This document shows, one piece after another, positions 25,953-34,515 of a stretch of 42,292 nt of DNA. The stretch lies in contig PXSQ01000057.1 in NCBI GenBank assembly GCA_003022725.1, positions 1 through 42,292 of the forward strand, written 5' to 3'. This stretch comes from Halobacteriales archaeon SW_7_65_23 (GTDB lineage: Archaea; Halobacteriota; Halobacteria; Halobacteriales; Haloarculaceae). The notes under the pieces were generated by a model. That model was given only the letters and a program-made list of their open reading frames with translations, was not told the DNA's origin and made no database searches. Every line of letters begins with the position of its first letter. Position 1 is the first letter of the stretch. The position numbers and the translations under genes were made by a program.

Positions 25953-26945
25953 TCACTGTTCTTCAGTCGGTGAGCCACCGGTACCGGCGTCGTCGGTTTC
26001 AGATCCCCCGTGACTGCGCTCCTCAGTGCCACCGAGAGCGTTCACCAGCTGGTCGACGTCCTCGTCCTGTTTCCACTCGCCAGCCTCGCGGGGGTCGACG
26101 TGAACGAACACGTCGTCGACCTCCGTCAGGTCCTGAATCGACGCTATCACGTCTGATTCGATCTTGTGGGCCTCGAGCAGCGTCCTGTCACCCTGGACCT
26201 CGATGTGGAGGCTGACGTCGATCTCCGGGCCGACGTAGTGGGCAACGACGTCGTGTGCACCTTCGACTTCGGGATGTGCGAGTGCTCGGCGGAGAATCTC
26301 TTTTCGGAGATCCCCTGGTGGTGCCGCTCCGACCAAATAGTCGAGATTGTCCCTGGCGACCGTGACGCCCGTATAGAGGATTGCGACGCCGACCACGAGT
26401 GCGGCGAGCGGATCAAGCAGCGGCACGCCCAGTCCTGCGCCGACGACACCGGTAAGCGCGGCGCCGGACGCGAGGATGTCGTTTCGGTTGTCGACCGCCG
26501 TCGCACGGAGAGCCGGGGAGCGCTGTGACTCCGCAACGGTCAGGCAGTACCGGTAGAGAGCGTACTTGACCACGGCAGCTATCACGAGAACACCGACAGC
26601 AATCGGACCGCGCGTAATCTCGACACTGCCGGACTGGAGCGTCGTGAGGGCTTGCCAGAGGACGGCAGCGCCCGCGACGAAGATGCCGACGGCCACCAGC
26701 AATGAGATGAACGGTTCGATCCGCTCGTGGCCGTGCGGATGCTCGAAGTCCGGCGGTTTCGTGGTGAGGTACAGCCCGCCGACGATTATCAGGCTGTATG
26801 CCGTGTCGGCGAAGCTGTTCACCGCTTCGGACCCGACGGCGAGGCTGCCGGTTTCGAAGTAGACCAGCCCCTTCGCGATGACGAGTGCCGCGTTTGCCCC
26901 GAGCACGACCAGCCCCACGCGCCGGAGCGCCGACCGGCGTGACAT
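25953..26945 (-). CDS. Cation diffusion facilitator (metal efflux) protein
   Basis: A 330-residue CDF transporter that exports divalent metal by proton antiport as a membrane dimer. Six helices occupy residues about 8-215. The metal-site segments are SEAVNSFADTAYS in helix 2 and AVDNRNDILASGAAL in helix 5; the aspartates there match the CDF site, although position one of helix 2 is Asn rather than His, which may change metal choice. The C-terminal cytosolic domain (about 215-300, VDDVFVHVDP) is the usual ferredoxin-like metal sensor. A low-complexity tail ends the protein. The start is the ATG of MSRRSALRR. The 103-bp gap to the upstream gene holds nothing I recognise. Confidence 0.9.
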   Translation of the reverse strand: MSRRSALRRVGLVVLGANAALVIAKGLVYFETGSLAVGSEAVNSFADTAYSLIIVGGLYLTTKPPDFEHPHGHERIEPFISLLVAVGIFVAGAAVLWQALTTLQSGSVEITRGPIAVGVLVIAAVVKYALYRYCLTVAESQRSPALRATAVDNRNDILASGAALTGVVGAGLGVPLLDPLAALVVGVAILYTGVTVARDNLDYLVGAAPPGDLRKEILRRALAHPEVEGAHDVVAHYVGPEIDVSLHIEVQGDRTLLEAHKIESDVIASIQDLTEVDDVFVHVDPREAGEWKQDEDVDQLVNALGGTEERSHGGSETDDAGTGGSPTEEQ

Positions 26946-27056
26946 TGGCGATGATTCGTGGCCCGGCACTAAGCCCTTTGGTACAGTGGCAGGGACGCGC
27001 TGCTTCCGGAATGACCCCGATACCAGTCACTCTCCATGGCGAAGTCAGTTGTTACC

Positions 27057-27875
27057 TTACAGATCGAGTTGCCCTTTCGCCATCGCGATCCCGGTTTTCA
27101 GGTACGATGGCCGCGTGATCCGGTCGTGTTCCGCCCGCGTGAGCAGGAAGTCGAAGATATCGATGTTCTCCTTGAGGTGTGTCCGCGAGGTTGACATCGG
27201 GATGGTGATTACGTTTTCGTGCTGGATCGCCCACCTGAGTGCGACCTGCGGGCCGGATTTACCGTACCGGCGGCTGATCTCCCGGAGTAGATCGTCCCCG
27301 ATCGCACCGCCGTTGGCCAGTGGGCTGTAACCCGTGAGGATCACGTCGTGCTCCTGGCAGTACGAGAGCAGTTCCCGCTGAGGCCACCAGGGGTGAAACT
27401 GCACCTGATTGGTGAAGATCGGCGCCTCCGAAAGGTCCATCGCGCGCTCGAGTTTGTCAAGGTCGAAGTTGCTGACGCCGATGTGGTGGGTCAGCCCTTC
27501 CCAGACCGCCCTGTTGAGACCGTCCATCACCGTCTCCAGATTCGCCAGCGGGTGTGGCCAGTGAATGAGCAGCAGGTCGACGGTGTCGACGCCGAGGCGG
27601 TCGACGCTCCCCCGGACTGAGTCGACGATGTCCCGGACAGATCGGTTGCTCGGATCGACTTTGGTCGTCAGGAAAATCTCCTCGCGGTCGACCTCCGCGT
27701 CCGCGATGGCACTCCCGACCCCGGCTTCGTTGTCGTACAGCTGCGCGGTGTCGATGTGTCGGTACCCCTCCTCCAGGGCGATCGACACGGACTCGTACGT
27801 TTCCTGGGTGCTCATCTGCCAGGTGCCGAGCCCGATCTTGGGGACCTGTACGTCGAGGCGCGTGACGTACTCCAT
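27057..27875 (-). CDS. Aldo/keto reductase
   Basis: A 272-residue NADPH-dependent oxidoreductase with a TIM barrel. The catalytic tetrad is visible: the Asp of HIDTAQLYDNE, its Tyr, the Lys of LTTKVDP and the His of LLIHWP. The nucleotide-binding end contains IPMSTSRTHLKENIDIFDF. It resembles the 2,5-diketo-gluconate reductase branch (AKR5), but the natural substrate is unknown. Start ATG, MEYVTRLDVQVPKIGLGTW. It lies 50 bp upstream of nothing in common: the next gene (pyrI) is on the same strand but begins at 28384, so the order is pyrB, pyrI, then this gene. Co-transcription is possible. Confidence 0.92.
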   Translation of the reverse strand: MEYVTRLDVQVPKIGLGTWQMSTQETYESVSIALEEGYRHIDTAQLYDNEAGVGSAIADAEVDREEIFLTTKVDPSNRSVRDIVDSVRGSVDRLGVDTVDLLLIHWPHPLANLETVMDGLNRAVWEGLTHHIGVSNFDLDKLERAMDLSEAPIFTNQVQFHPWWPQRELLSYCQEHDVILTGYSPLANGGAIGDDLLREISRRYGKSGPQVALRWAIQHENVITIPMSTSRTHLKENIDIFDFLLTRAEHDRITRPSYLKTGIAMAKGQLDL

Positions 27876-27925
27876 GAGTGTCCGGGATTACGCGCTCAGA
27901 AGCAAATGTCTTTGGCGAGAGTCCT

Positions 27926-28384
27926 TCAAACCAGGATATGGGCTGCGAGATCGTCCCGGATGATCGTATCGCAGTAGACACAGCGCACGCCCTCGTCGAG
28001 CACCTCGAACCGTGAGGTGACGGGTTCGTTGTCGACCGTGATGCAGTTGTGGTTCGAGCACTGGAGAATGCCCGACACCTCGCTTGGCCGCTCGACGAGG
28101 TGTTTCTCCGCCACTTCGTACCCGCGGATGATGTTGATCGTCGCAGCCGGCGCGATCAGCGAGAGCACGTCGAGTTCGGACTGGCTGAGTTCGCGGTCCT
28201 CGACCTTGACGACGTCCTTTCGGCCGAGGCGGTCCGAGGGGACGTTCATCCCGATGCTGACCACCTCGCCGCTCATGCCGTCGATCCCGAGGATCGCCAG
28301 GACGTTCAGCGCCTGCCCGCCGGGGATGTGGTCGATCACGGTGCCGTTTTCGATCTTGCTGACGCGGAGTTCTCTGTCGGTCAT
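27926..28384 (-). CDS. pyrI: Aspartate carbamoyltransferase regulatory chain
   Basis: A 152-residue regulatory subunit that binds nucleotides and holds the catalytic trimers of ATCase together. The N-terminal allosteric domain begins [21 protein letters not shown]. The C-terminal zinc domain has four cysteines: C-x5-C in LQCSNHNC and C-x2-C in VRCVYC. Its ATG overlaps the pyrB stop by four bases (ATGA), so the two subunits are translationally coupled. Intact. Confidence 0.96.
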   Translation of the reverse strand: MTDRELRVSKIENGTVIDHIPGGQALNVLAILGIDGMSGEVVSIGMNVPSDRLGRKDVVKVEDRELSQSELDVLSLIAPAATINIIRGYEVAEKHLVERPSEVSGILQCSNHNCITVDNEPVTSRFEVLDEGVRCVYCDTIIRDDLAAHILV

Positions 28385-29295
28385 GCCTGACCCTCCAGGA
28401 GGGTGTCGAGCAGCGCCATCCTGACCGGAACGCCGTTGTGTGCCTGTTCGAAGTACTGTGCGTGGTCGGTTTCGTCGACGTCGTACGCAATTTCGTCGAC
28501 CCGCGGCAGCGGGTGCATCACCGTCAGGTCGTCTTTGGCCGCCGAGAGGAGGTCGGCGTCGATCTGGTACTCGCCAGCGACGGCACGGTACTCGCTCTCG
28601 TCGGGGAACCGCTCCTTCTGGATCCGGGTGACGTACAGGACGTCGAGCGACGGCAGAATCTCCTGCAGATCGGTGTGTTCCTTGATGGAGGAGCCCTCCT
28701 CGTGGAGATCGTACCGGACGTTTCGCGGCAGCTTGAGACTCTCGGGGCTGATGAAGTGCTGGCTCGCCTCGAAGTTCGTCAGCGCCTGTGCCAGCGAGTG
28801 GACTGTCCGCCCGTACTTCAGGTCCCCCATGATGCCGACCGTCAGGCCATCAAGTCCCGCCGACTCCCGGATCGTGTACAGATCCAGCAGCGTCTGCGTC
28901 GGGTGCTGGCCGGCGCCGTCGCCTGCGTTGATCAGCGGCACGTCGACGTACTCGCTGGCCATCTGGGCAGACCCCTCGCTGGGATGGCGCATCACCAGTG
29001 CGTCCGCGTACCCCTCGACGACCCGAACTGTATCGGCGAGGCTCTCCCCTTTCTTGACGCTCGAAGAGTCGACTGGCCCCATGTCCACGATGTCGCCACC
29101 CAGCCGTTTGATCGCCGCCGAGAAGCTCATCTTCGTCCGGGTGCTTGGCTCGAAAAACAGCAGCCCGAGCAATGCGTCCTCGTGACGGTCCGCGAACCGT
29201 AACGGATCGGCCGCAATCTCGCCCGCGCGGTCGAGGATCGCCTCAATATCCCCCCGCGAGAGCTGTTTCGTGCTCGTGATGTGGTCGTGACGCAT
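28381..29295 (-). CDS. pyrB: Aspartate carbamoyltransferase catalytic chain
   Basis: A 304-residue enzyme that condenses carbamoyl phosphate and aspartate, the first committed step of pyrimidine synthesis. The carbamoyl-phosphate loop [12 protein letters not shown], the [11 protein letters not shown] loop with Ser and Lys from the adjacent subunit, the [17 protein letters not shown] block and the aspartate-binding [10 protein letters not shown] are all present. I chose the ATG of [11 protein letters not shown], typical of archaeal PyrB; the frame is open far upstream but is not protein-like there. pyrI follows with a four-base overlap. The promoter region contains a MITE 46 bp before the start. 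Confidence 0.96.
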   Translation of the reverse strand: MRHDHITSTKQLSRGDIEAILDRAGEIAADPLRFADRHEDALLGLLFFEPSTRTKMSFSAAIKRLGGDIVDMGPVDSSSVKKGESLADTVRVVEGYADALVMRHPSEGSAQMASEYVDVPLINAGDGAGQHPTQTLLDLYTIRESAGLDGLTVGIMGDLKYGRTVHSLAQALTNFEASQHFISPESLKLPRNVRYDLHEEGSSIKEHTDLQEILPSLDVLYVTRIQKERFPDESEYRAVAGEYQIDADLLSAAKDDLTVMHPLPRVDEIAYDVDETDHAQYFEQAHNGVPVRMALLDTLLEGQA

Positions 29296-29341
29296 TGCTG
29301 GAACCGCGGGTGCGGACCCTCTTGAATTCTCCGACACTGAC

Positions 29342-29456
29342 TGATAGTGATTGTTGTGATTATTTTCGGCACCATGTCGAAACAGCGGCGGTTTCATGGC
29401 CCGAAACTGGCGTCTGACGAATACCCGGCGATAAAGAGTCACAACAATCACTATGA
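29342..29456. mobile_element. MITE-like element family C
   Basis: TGATAGTGATTGTTGTGA (29342-29359) and TCACAACAATCACTATGA (29439-29456) are inverted repeats matching at 17 of 18 positions and enclose 79 bp without a gene. As in families A and B, a TA dinucleotide sits at each edge. It occupies the divergent region between pyrB and the MinD-like gene. An AT-rich stretch inside its left end (GAAAATAATC on the minus strand) may now act as the pyrB TATA box. Confidence 0.7.
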
Positions 29457-29487
29457 GAGCGTCCCGATGCCCAGCTGGCTCCCGGCG

Positions 29488-29495
29488 TTTAAATA
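29488..29495 (+). promoter_or_regulatory. TATA box of the MinD-like gene
   Basis: TTTAAATA lies 23-30 bp before the ATG at 29518, a canonical haloarchaeal TATA at leaderless spacing. It lies outside the neighbouring MITE. Confidence 0.65.
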
Positions 29496-29517
29496 CCAGG
29501 GCCGGACCAGCCCACAC

Positions 29518-30213
29518 ATGCTCGCTATCGCTGGCGGGAAGGGTGGCTGCGGGAAAACGACCACGACAGTCGGGCTCGCACGAACGCTGGCCCGAGAGGC
29601 CAGTCGTCACTCCGGCGTTGCCCCCTCGGATCGAGCGACCGACCGACCGCTCGTCGTCGATGCTGACAGCGACATGCCGGACGTGCATCACGTCGCCGAG
29701 GTGTCCCGAGAACCAGGTATCGACCAGTTGGTCGACGGTCAGTCGGTAAATAGCGTCACTCAATCGTCCGAACGATTTCCAGGAGTCAGATTCCTGACAA
29801 CAGGACGCCGGGGTGCCATCGCCGACGCCCTGGGACGCATTCGGTCCTGGGATGGACCAGTGCTCGTAGACTGTCCGCCCGGCTCCAGCCCCGACGCGGT
29901 CCGGCCGCTGCGGCACGCGGACGCGGTACTGATCGTCACCACAGACGAACCGGCCTCGCTGGACGACGCGGCGCGAACGGTCAGAACGGCCCGGCGCCTG
30001 GGTACACAACAGGTCGGGGTGGTCATGACTAGACGAACGCGGGAATCGCCGCCCTCAGCTGTCGGCGGCTGTCGACTCATCGCAACGTCGCCCTTCGTTT
30101 CGGCGCCGTTCTCCCACCAGCAGGTCGAGCGATCCTGGGAGCGTGTCGTACAGCAGGTCTGGAACAGAAGCAGTGCTGTCGGTACCACGTCCGAGGGTAT
30201 CTTCACAGACTGA
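29518..30213 (+). CDS. MinD/ParA-like ATPase
   Basis: A 231-residue deviant-Walker ATPase. The N-terminus [17 protein letters not shown] has the signature lysine (Lys8) and the P-loop lysine (Lys13). [14 protein letters not shown] follows as the switch I-like block and VLVDCPPG as the switch II-like block. It lacks the C-terminal amphipathic helix of true MinD, so it is one of the many haloarchaeal paralogues of unclear role in positioning or regulation. The start ATG sits 23 bp after a TATA box; upstream in-frame residues belong to the MITE. It precedes, by 50 bp, a degenerate RecA/KaiC-like gene, and the two may function together. Confidence 0.85.
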   Translation: MLAIAGGKGGCGKTTTTVGLARTLAREASRHSGVAPSDRATDRPLVVDADSDMPDVHHVAEVSREPGIDQLVDGQSVNSVTQSSERFPGVRFLTTGRRGAIADALGRIRSWDGPVLVDCPPGSSPDAVRPLRHADAVLIVTTDEPASLDDAARTVRTARRLGTQQVGVVMTRRTRESPPSAVGGCRLIATSPFVSAPFSHQQVERSWERVVQQVWNRSSAVGTTSEGIFTD

Positions 30214-30263
30214 AAATAGAGGCGGAATCTTGAACCAGGGGGAGGGTGAACCATTTCAGCGCT

Positions 30264-30893
30264 ATGGCGGATCGGTCGCGGACTGGCATCGACGTGCTAG
30301 ACCGGAAGCTTGGGGGCGGCCTTCCAGCGGGAAGCATGGTGACCTTGTCGGCCAGTCCGCGGAGCCAGGCGGAGCTGTTTCTGTACGAACTCACCAAGAC
30401 GCGGGGGACGCTCTGGCTCTCGTTGAACCGCGAAGAGACGGCTGTCACAGACAGCATCCAGAACACGCCGACGGAGACGGGGGATCCAACGGTGCGGCAC
30501 ATCTCGGGGGAGGCGCCGCTGGACAACGCGAGCAAGCTCATCAGCGCGCTCCCGGAGACCTCGAATCTGATCGTCGATCCGCTGGACGTGCTCGAGTCAC
30601 AGGAGCCACCGTCCCGGTTCCGGAGCTTCATGAACGATCTCCAGAACCACATTTTCAACACGAACAGCCTGGCGATCCTCCACTGTCTGGAAGGTCGCAG
30701 CGTCCCACCACTCCGGGACACGACCGAGCACTTCGCGGACGTGATCTTCCACCTGGAAACCGACATCTCCGGCGACGAGATCGACAACCGCCTCGCGATC
30801 CCGAAGTTCCGGGGCGGGCGTGCGCCGATCGACACGATCAAACTGGAGCTCACGGAGGAAGTGTCGGTCGACACCAGCCGCGACATCGCCTAG
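30264..30893 (+). CDS. RecA/KaiC-like protein with a degenerate P-loop
   Basis: A 209-residue protein with the RAD55/KaiC core outline: TGIDVLDRKLGGGLPAGSMV at the start and NLIVDPLD as Walker B. The Walker A position (residues 29-37) reads SASPRSQAE, with no GKT/GKS, so ATP binding through a normal P-loop is unlikely. It probably acts as a scaffold or regulator, as suspected for similar haloarchaeal proteins next to MinD-like genes. I use the ATG of MADRSRTG; MNHFSA just upstream is an alternative. A T6 tract (30907-30912) follows the stop. Confidence 0.75.
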   Translation: MADRSRTGIDVLDRKLGGGLPAGSMVTLSASPRSQAELFLYELTKTRGTLWLSLNREETAVTDSIQNTPTETGDPTVRHISGEAPLDNASKLISALPETSNLIVDPLDVLESQEPPSRFRSFMNDLQNHIFNTNSLAILHCLEGRSVPPLRDTTEHFADVIFHLETDISGDEIDNRLAIPKFRGGRAPIDTIKLELTEEVSVDTSRDIA

Positions 30894-30901
30894 TTCCCCC
30901 G

Positions 30902-30914
30902 GTGCGTTTTTTCG
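30902..30914 (+). terminator. T-tract terminator
   Basis: GTGCGTTTTTTCG begins about 8 bases after the stop of the RecA/KaiC-like gene. Archaeal RNA polymerase terminates at such T-runs without a stable hairpin. The rest of the 174-bp gap before 31068 carries the dyad described separately. Confidence 0.5.
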
Positions 30915-30990
30915 CGTGTGCTCTCCAGTTGAGCTATGCCGACCCAAATCCCGTTGTTCAGGGCATGACACAGCCGATGGACTGTCCTGG

Positions 30991-31017
30991 TACTGTCCGG
31001 AGTCACGTCCGACAGTA
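30991..31017. promoter_or_regulatory. Dyad symmetry upstream of the FAH-family gene
   Basis: TACTGTC (30991-30997) and GACAGTA (31011-31017) are perfect 7-bp inverted arms separated by 13 bp, ending 50 bp before the start at 31068. A further ACTGTCC (30981-30987) repeats the left arm. The spacing suits a dimeric regulator. No regulator can be assigned. Confidence 0.35.
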
Positions 31018-31067
31018 TCAGTCCCGAATCCCGCAACTACTTTCTCGTGACTCCCCCAACGAAGGGT

Positions 31068-31844
31068 ATGAAACGCGTACGGTTCCGCGACCCAGCAGGG
31101 ACGGTTCGAACAGGTGAATGGATCGACGAGGACGGGACAGCTGCCGACGACCAGATAGCAGGTAGCGGAGGAAAGATCGCGTTCGCTGACCGGACCTACG
31201 ATCCCGCGGACGTCGACGTGCTCGCGCCCTGCGACCCCTCGAAAATCGTCTGTATCGGGCGCAACTACGCCAAACACGCCGACGAACTCGGCCAGGATGT
31301 CCCGGACCGGCCGCTGCTGTTTCTCAAGCCCCCGAATACCGTGGCCAGCCACGGGAGCAGGGTTACGCTCCCTGCCGGGAAGGAGCGAATCGACTACGAG
31401 GCGGAACTCGGCGTCGTGATCGGCGAGGAGTGTCGCCACGTCGCCGCCGAGGATGCGATGGACGTCGTGGCCGGGTACACCTGCGTCGTCGATCTTTCGA
31501 ACCGCGACGACCAGCGCCAGGAACAGAACTGGGTGCGCGGGAAGGCGTTCGACAACGCCGCGCCGATCGGCCCCGTGCTGGCGACCCCCGAACACGTTCC
31601 CGACGACGCGACGATCGAACTCCGACAGAACGGCGAGCGCCGCCAGCACTCCTCACTGGAGCATCTCATTTTCCCGATCCCAGTGTTGATCGAGGAGATC
31701 ACCGCCTCTCTGACGCTCGAACCCGGCGACGTAATCGCGACGGGAACGCCTGAGGGTGTCGGGCCGCTCGCGGACGGCGACGAGGTCGTCGTCGAAATCG
31801 AGGGAGTTGGGCAGTTGCGGCATACTGTCGACATCCTGGATTAG
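31068..31844 (+). CDS. Fumarylacetoacetate hydrolase (FAH) family protein
   Basis: A 258-residue enzyme of the FAH superfamily, which includes acylpyruvases, oxaloacetate decarboxylases and 2-hydroxyhepta-2,4-dienedioate isomerases. The metal-binding block DYEAELGVVIGEECR, the preceding FLKPPNTVASHG and the later VVDLSNRDDQRQEQNWVRGKAFD and GTPEGVGPL are all canonical. About 60 N-terminal residues form the small accessory domain. The exact reaction cannot be assigned from sequence; acylpyruvase-like activity is most likely. The start is the ATG of MKRVRFRDP. Confidence 0.9.
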   Translation: MKRVRFRDPAGTVRTGEWIDEDGTAADDQIAGSGGKIAFADRTYDPADVDVLAPCDPSKIVCIGRNYAKHADELGQDVPDRPLLFLKPPNTVASHGSRVTLPAGKERIDYEAELGVVIGEECRHVAAEDAMDVVAGYTCVVDLSNRDDQRQEQNWVRGKAFDNAAPIGPVLATPEHVPDDATIELRQNGERRQHSSLEHLIFPIPVLIEEITASLTLEPGDVIATGTPEGVGPLADGDEVVVEIEGVGQLRHTVDILD

Positions 31845-31861
31845 CGAAAAGCCATCCGGAG

Positions 31862-33807
31862 TTATTCCTCGTCCTCGCGAAGCTCCATCCGCGCGACGAT
31901 CTCGTAGCCGTCTTCGCCTTTTCGGATGCCTTCCAGCAGCGCGAACGCGTCGCCCGGCGAGAGGAAGTGCCTGGTGACGGCGCGACCGAGCGGGGTCGGT
32001 TCCAGGCCGTCGATAAAATCGTACTCCAGGAGTTTGCCGAGGGCGTACTTCGTGGGGACTTCGCCGACCATGCCCTCATTGAGTCGCTTGGCGTGCTTGC
32101 CGGCGACAGTCACGTTCGCGAGTGTCTCCTCGACGGCCGCGGGCCCGTCGTAGCGGGTCTGGACCGGCTCCATCTCCCCCTTGAGGAGTTTGAACGCTAC
32201 CTCGTCCTCGGTCATCTCCTGGCTCCGGTGGTAGACGCCGTCGGGCTCGACGAGCAGGTAGACGGTCCCCTCGTCGTGGTAGTCCGGGCGGCCGGCGCGG
32301 CCGAGCATCTGGTGGAACTCCTGGACGGAGAGCCATTCGATCCCCATCGCCAGGGAGTCGAAGATGACCTGCGAGGCGGGGAAGTCGACGCCGGCCGCGA
32401 GCGCGGCTGTGGTGACAACGGCTGCGAGGTCCTGGTCTGCGAACTGCTGTTCGACGCGCTGACGGCGGTTGTTGTCCAGCCCGGCGTGGTACGGCGCCGA
32501 GGAGTACTGCAGTTGCCGGGAGATGCTGTGACAGCGCCGCCGGGAGTTCGTGAAGATGATCGTCTGGCCGCGGTATCCCTTGCTGGATTTTGCGTCGAAC
32601 GCCCGCCTGACGAGTTTGTCCTCGATGTCGACTTTCTCCCGGCTGTCGACGAACGTGACGTGCCGTTCGATCGGCACCGGACGCTCCTCGAACTCGATCA
32701 GCGTCGCACCAAGCGCGACCGCGAGATTCTCCGGATTGCCCACGGTCGCCGAGAGGTAGATCCACTGGGTGTCGCCGCGGGCTTTGTCGGTGCAGTAGTA
32801 CCGAAGCCGCGAAATGAGACCGTCGAGCCGGTGGCCGCGCTCGCCCTCGCCGAGCGTGTGAACCTCGTCGATCACGACCGTCCCGACTTCGCCGAGGTTC
32901 TTTCCAGTCCGAAGCGCGTGGTCGATCCCCTCGTAGGTGCCGACGATCACGTCGGCGTTGGGGTCGAACCGGCCACCAGAATCGTTGATGCGGCTGGCGC
33001 CGACCCGGAGGGTGACGTCGACGACGTCGCCGTAGCGGTCCTGGAATTCGTGGTACTTCTGGTTTGCAAGCGCGACCAGCGGAACCAGAAACAGCATTTT
33101 CCCCTCGCCGTTGAGCACCCGGTCGATGCCGGCCATCTCGCCGATCAGCGTTTTCCCCGTCGCGGTGGCGCTGACGACGAGCTGATCCTCGCCCTCAAGG
33201 GCGCCGTTCTCGACGGCAAGGCTCTGCACCGGCAGGAGCGTGTCGAACCGCTCCTTTACTTTGCTCTGGATCCCGGGGTGCATCGACAGCGAGTCGACCG
33301 GCACCGGATCGACCTCCTCGACGGTCGGGCTGATCTCGTCGAACTTCGTCAGCTCCGGGTCGAGTTCGCCCTGCAGGAGGTTCGTGATCCGGTCGAGATC
33401 CTGCACGTCCAGCAGCAGCGCCTCGAGCCGGTCGCGCGCTGTGCCCGAGATGTCCCCGTGGAAGGCGAGTTCCGTGTCGAGCTGTTCGCGGGCGCAGTCT
33501 GGGCAGACGTCCTCGTTATCCGTGGCGATCGCGGTATCTGCGGTGATAGGTGAGTATCTGCCGGCGGAGGCACAGAGGCGGCAGGTCCGGACGACCTTCG
33601 CATCGAGCTGGTACCCGTCGAGCATTTCCCGGAGGTGCTCGCGGCCCCCCCTGGAGGTCTGCTCGGAGATGCGGATCCGGTTCGCCCGGCGGGCAAGCTC
33701 GACGAACTCGTCGGGACGCGCTCCCCGTCGCGCGTCACCACGACCTGGAACTCGTCGTTCTCCTCGTGGAGAAACAGCGTATCGACGCGTTGGACCTGCC
33801 GTGACAC
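31862..33807 (-). pseudogene. DEAD/DEAH-box helicase with frameshifted N-terminus
   Basis: From 33625 down to 31862 there is a continuous 587-residue superfamily 2 helicase: motif I SATATGKT, motif II DEVH, motif III SAT and motif VI QMLGRAGRPDY. An N-terminal zinc pair (CRLC and CPDC) precedes it, and a Hel308-like winged region follows. Upstream in the same frame the sequence continues without a start (DEFVELARRANRIRISEQTS). The true N-terminus, VQRVDTLFLHEENDEFQVVV starting at GTG 33807, is in another frame, broken at about 33716 after DGERV. Relatives carry about 30 residues between these segments. A deletion with frameshift is inferred. The ATG at 33625 could still give a nearly full helicase, so function may be kept. 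Confidence 0.75.
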
Positions 33808-33889
33808 GGGAGACACTACGTCGTCGCGGGAAGTTAAAAACACCCTTCTCGACCGGCGGCTTCTGTCCTGGTGATCGTCGACTGCGCGA

Positions 33890-34261
33890 TCAGACGACAG
33901 ACTCGGTCGGCGAGTCGGCCGCCTCCAGGCACTGCTCGCCCCACTGGGTCAGTTCCCTGATCACCGGTTCGAGGCGCTCGCCGTGGTCAGTCAGCCTGTA
34001 TTCCACTTTCACCGGGCGGTCGTCCGCGACCATCCGGTTGACCAGCCCCTTCTCCTCCAGGTCCTCCAGGCTCTCGGAGAGCACCTTTCCCGACACCGTG
34101 TGCATCCTGTCCTCGAGTTCGCTGAACCGGAGGGGCTGCTCCTCGAGCAGGTGGTAAACGATCACGGGATGCCACTTGCGTCCGAGCACCGTAGCCGCGG
34201 CCTCCATCGGACACCAGTGATCGTCCGTACACCAGGTCGGAAGTGGGTTCTGATCGGTCAT
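33890..34261 (-). CDS. HxlR-family transcriptional regulator
   Basis: A 123-residue winged-helix regulator. The N-terminus MTDQNPLPTWCTDDHWCPMEAAATVLGRKW has the CPMEAA/VLGRKWHPVIVYHLLE block of the HxlR (MarR-like) family, and LRFSELEDRMHTVSGKVLSESLEDLEEKGLV is the recognition and wing region. Two cysteines (in TWCTDDHWCP) could sense redox or electrophiles; haloarchaeal homologues include such sensors. Its own promoter carries palindromes, suggesting autoregulation. The start is the ATG of MTDQNPL. It converges on nothing; the helicase gene lies downstream on the same strand. Confidence 0.88.
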   Translation of the reverse strand: MTDQNPLPTWCTDDHWCPMEAAATVLGRKWHPVIVYHLLEEQPLRFSELEDRMHTVSGKVLSESLEDLEEKGLVNRMVADDRPVKVEYRLTDHGERLEPVIRELTQWGEQCLEAADSPTESVV

Positions 34262-34286
34262 CACCTCGTACTCAAGCAACTCACGA

Positions 34287-34308
34287 GTAAGTCACTTACG
34301 CTTCGTAA
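34287..34308. promoter_or_regulatory. Overlapping palindromes in the HxlR promoter
   Basis: GTAAGTCACTTAC (34287-34299, 6-bp arms) and TTACGCTTCGTAA (34296-34308, 5-bp arms) overlap by four bases, 26-47 bp before the HxlR start. An AT-rich stretch just beyond (34306-34313) may be the TATA box, so the sites would cover the transcription start. This is a natural autoregulatory operator. Confidence 0.6.
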
Positions 34309-34385
34309 TTTGATGGCACCTATGCCACCTGGGAGTGTGAACTGACAGTGCGGCGCGAGGCGGACGGCTCCTACTTCCCGAGGGA

Positions 34386-34515
34386 TCACTTCTGGGACCC
34401 GCTCCGGCCCGACGTCGACCGGTCGGTGACGGACCCGTCGGCACCGACCGCCGCGCGGTCACATCGGTCGATCCACTGCTGCTGGTACGTGTCGGGTTCG
34501 AGAAGGCGACCTGTA
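34386..34515 (-). pseudogene. C-terminal fragment of a split ParB-like (DGHxR) protein
   Basis: On the minus strand the frame reads TGRLLEPDTYQQQWIDRCDR and ends at the TGA complementary to 34386-34388. In haloarchaeal ParB-like proteins this is the typical C-terminal segment (xGRxxxPDTYxxxWIDRCQRA). Its N-terminal partner is at 35017-35208, and a palindrome-rich element lies between. About 40 residues from the middle of the protein are missing. Confidence 0.7.
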
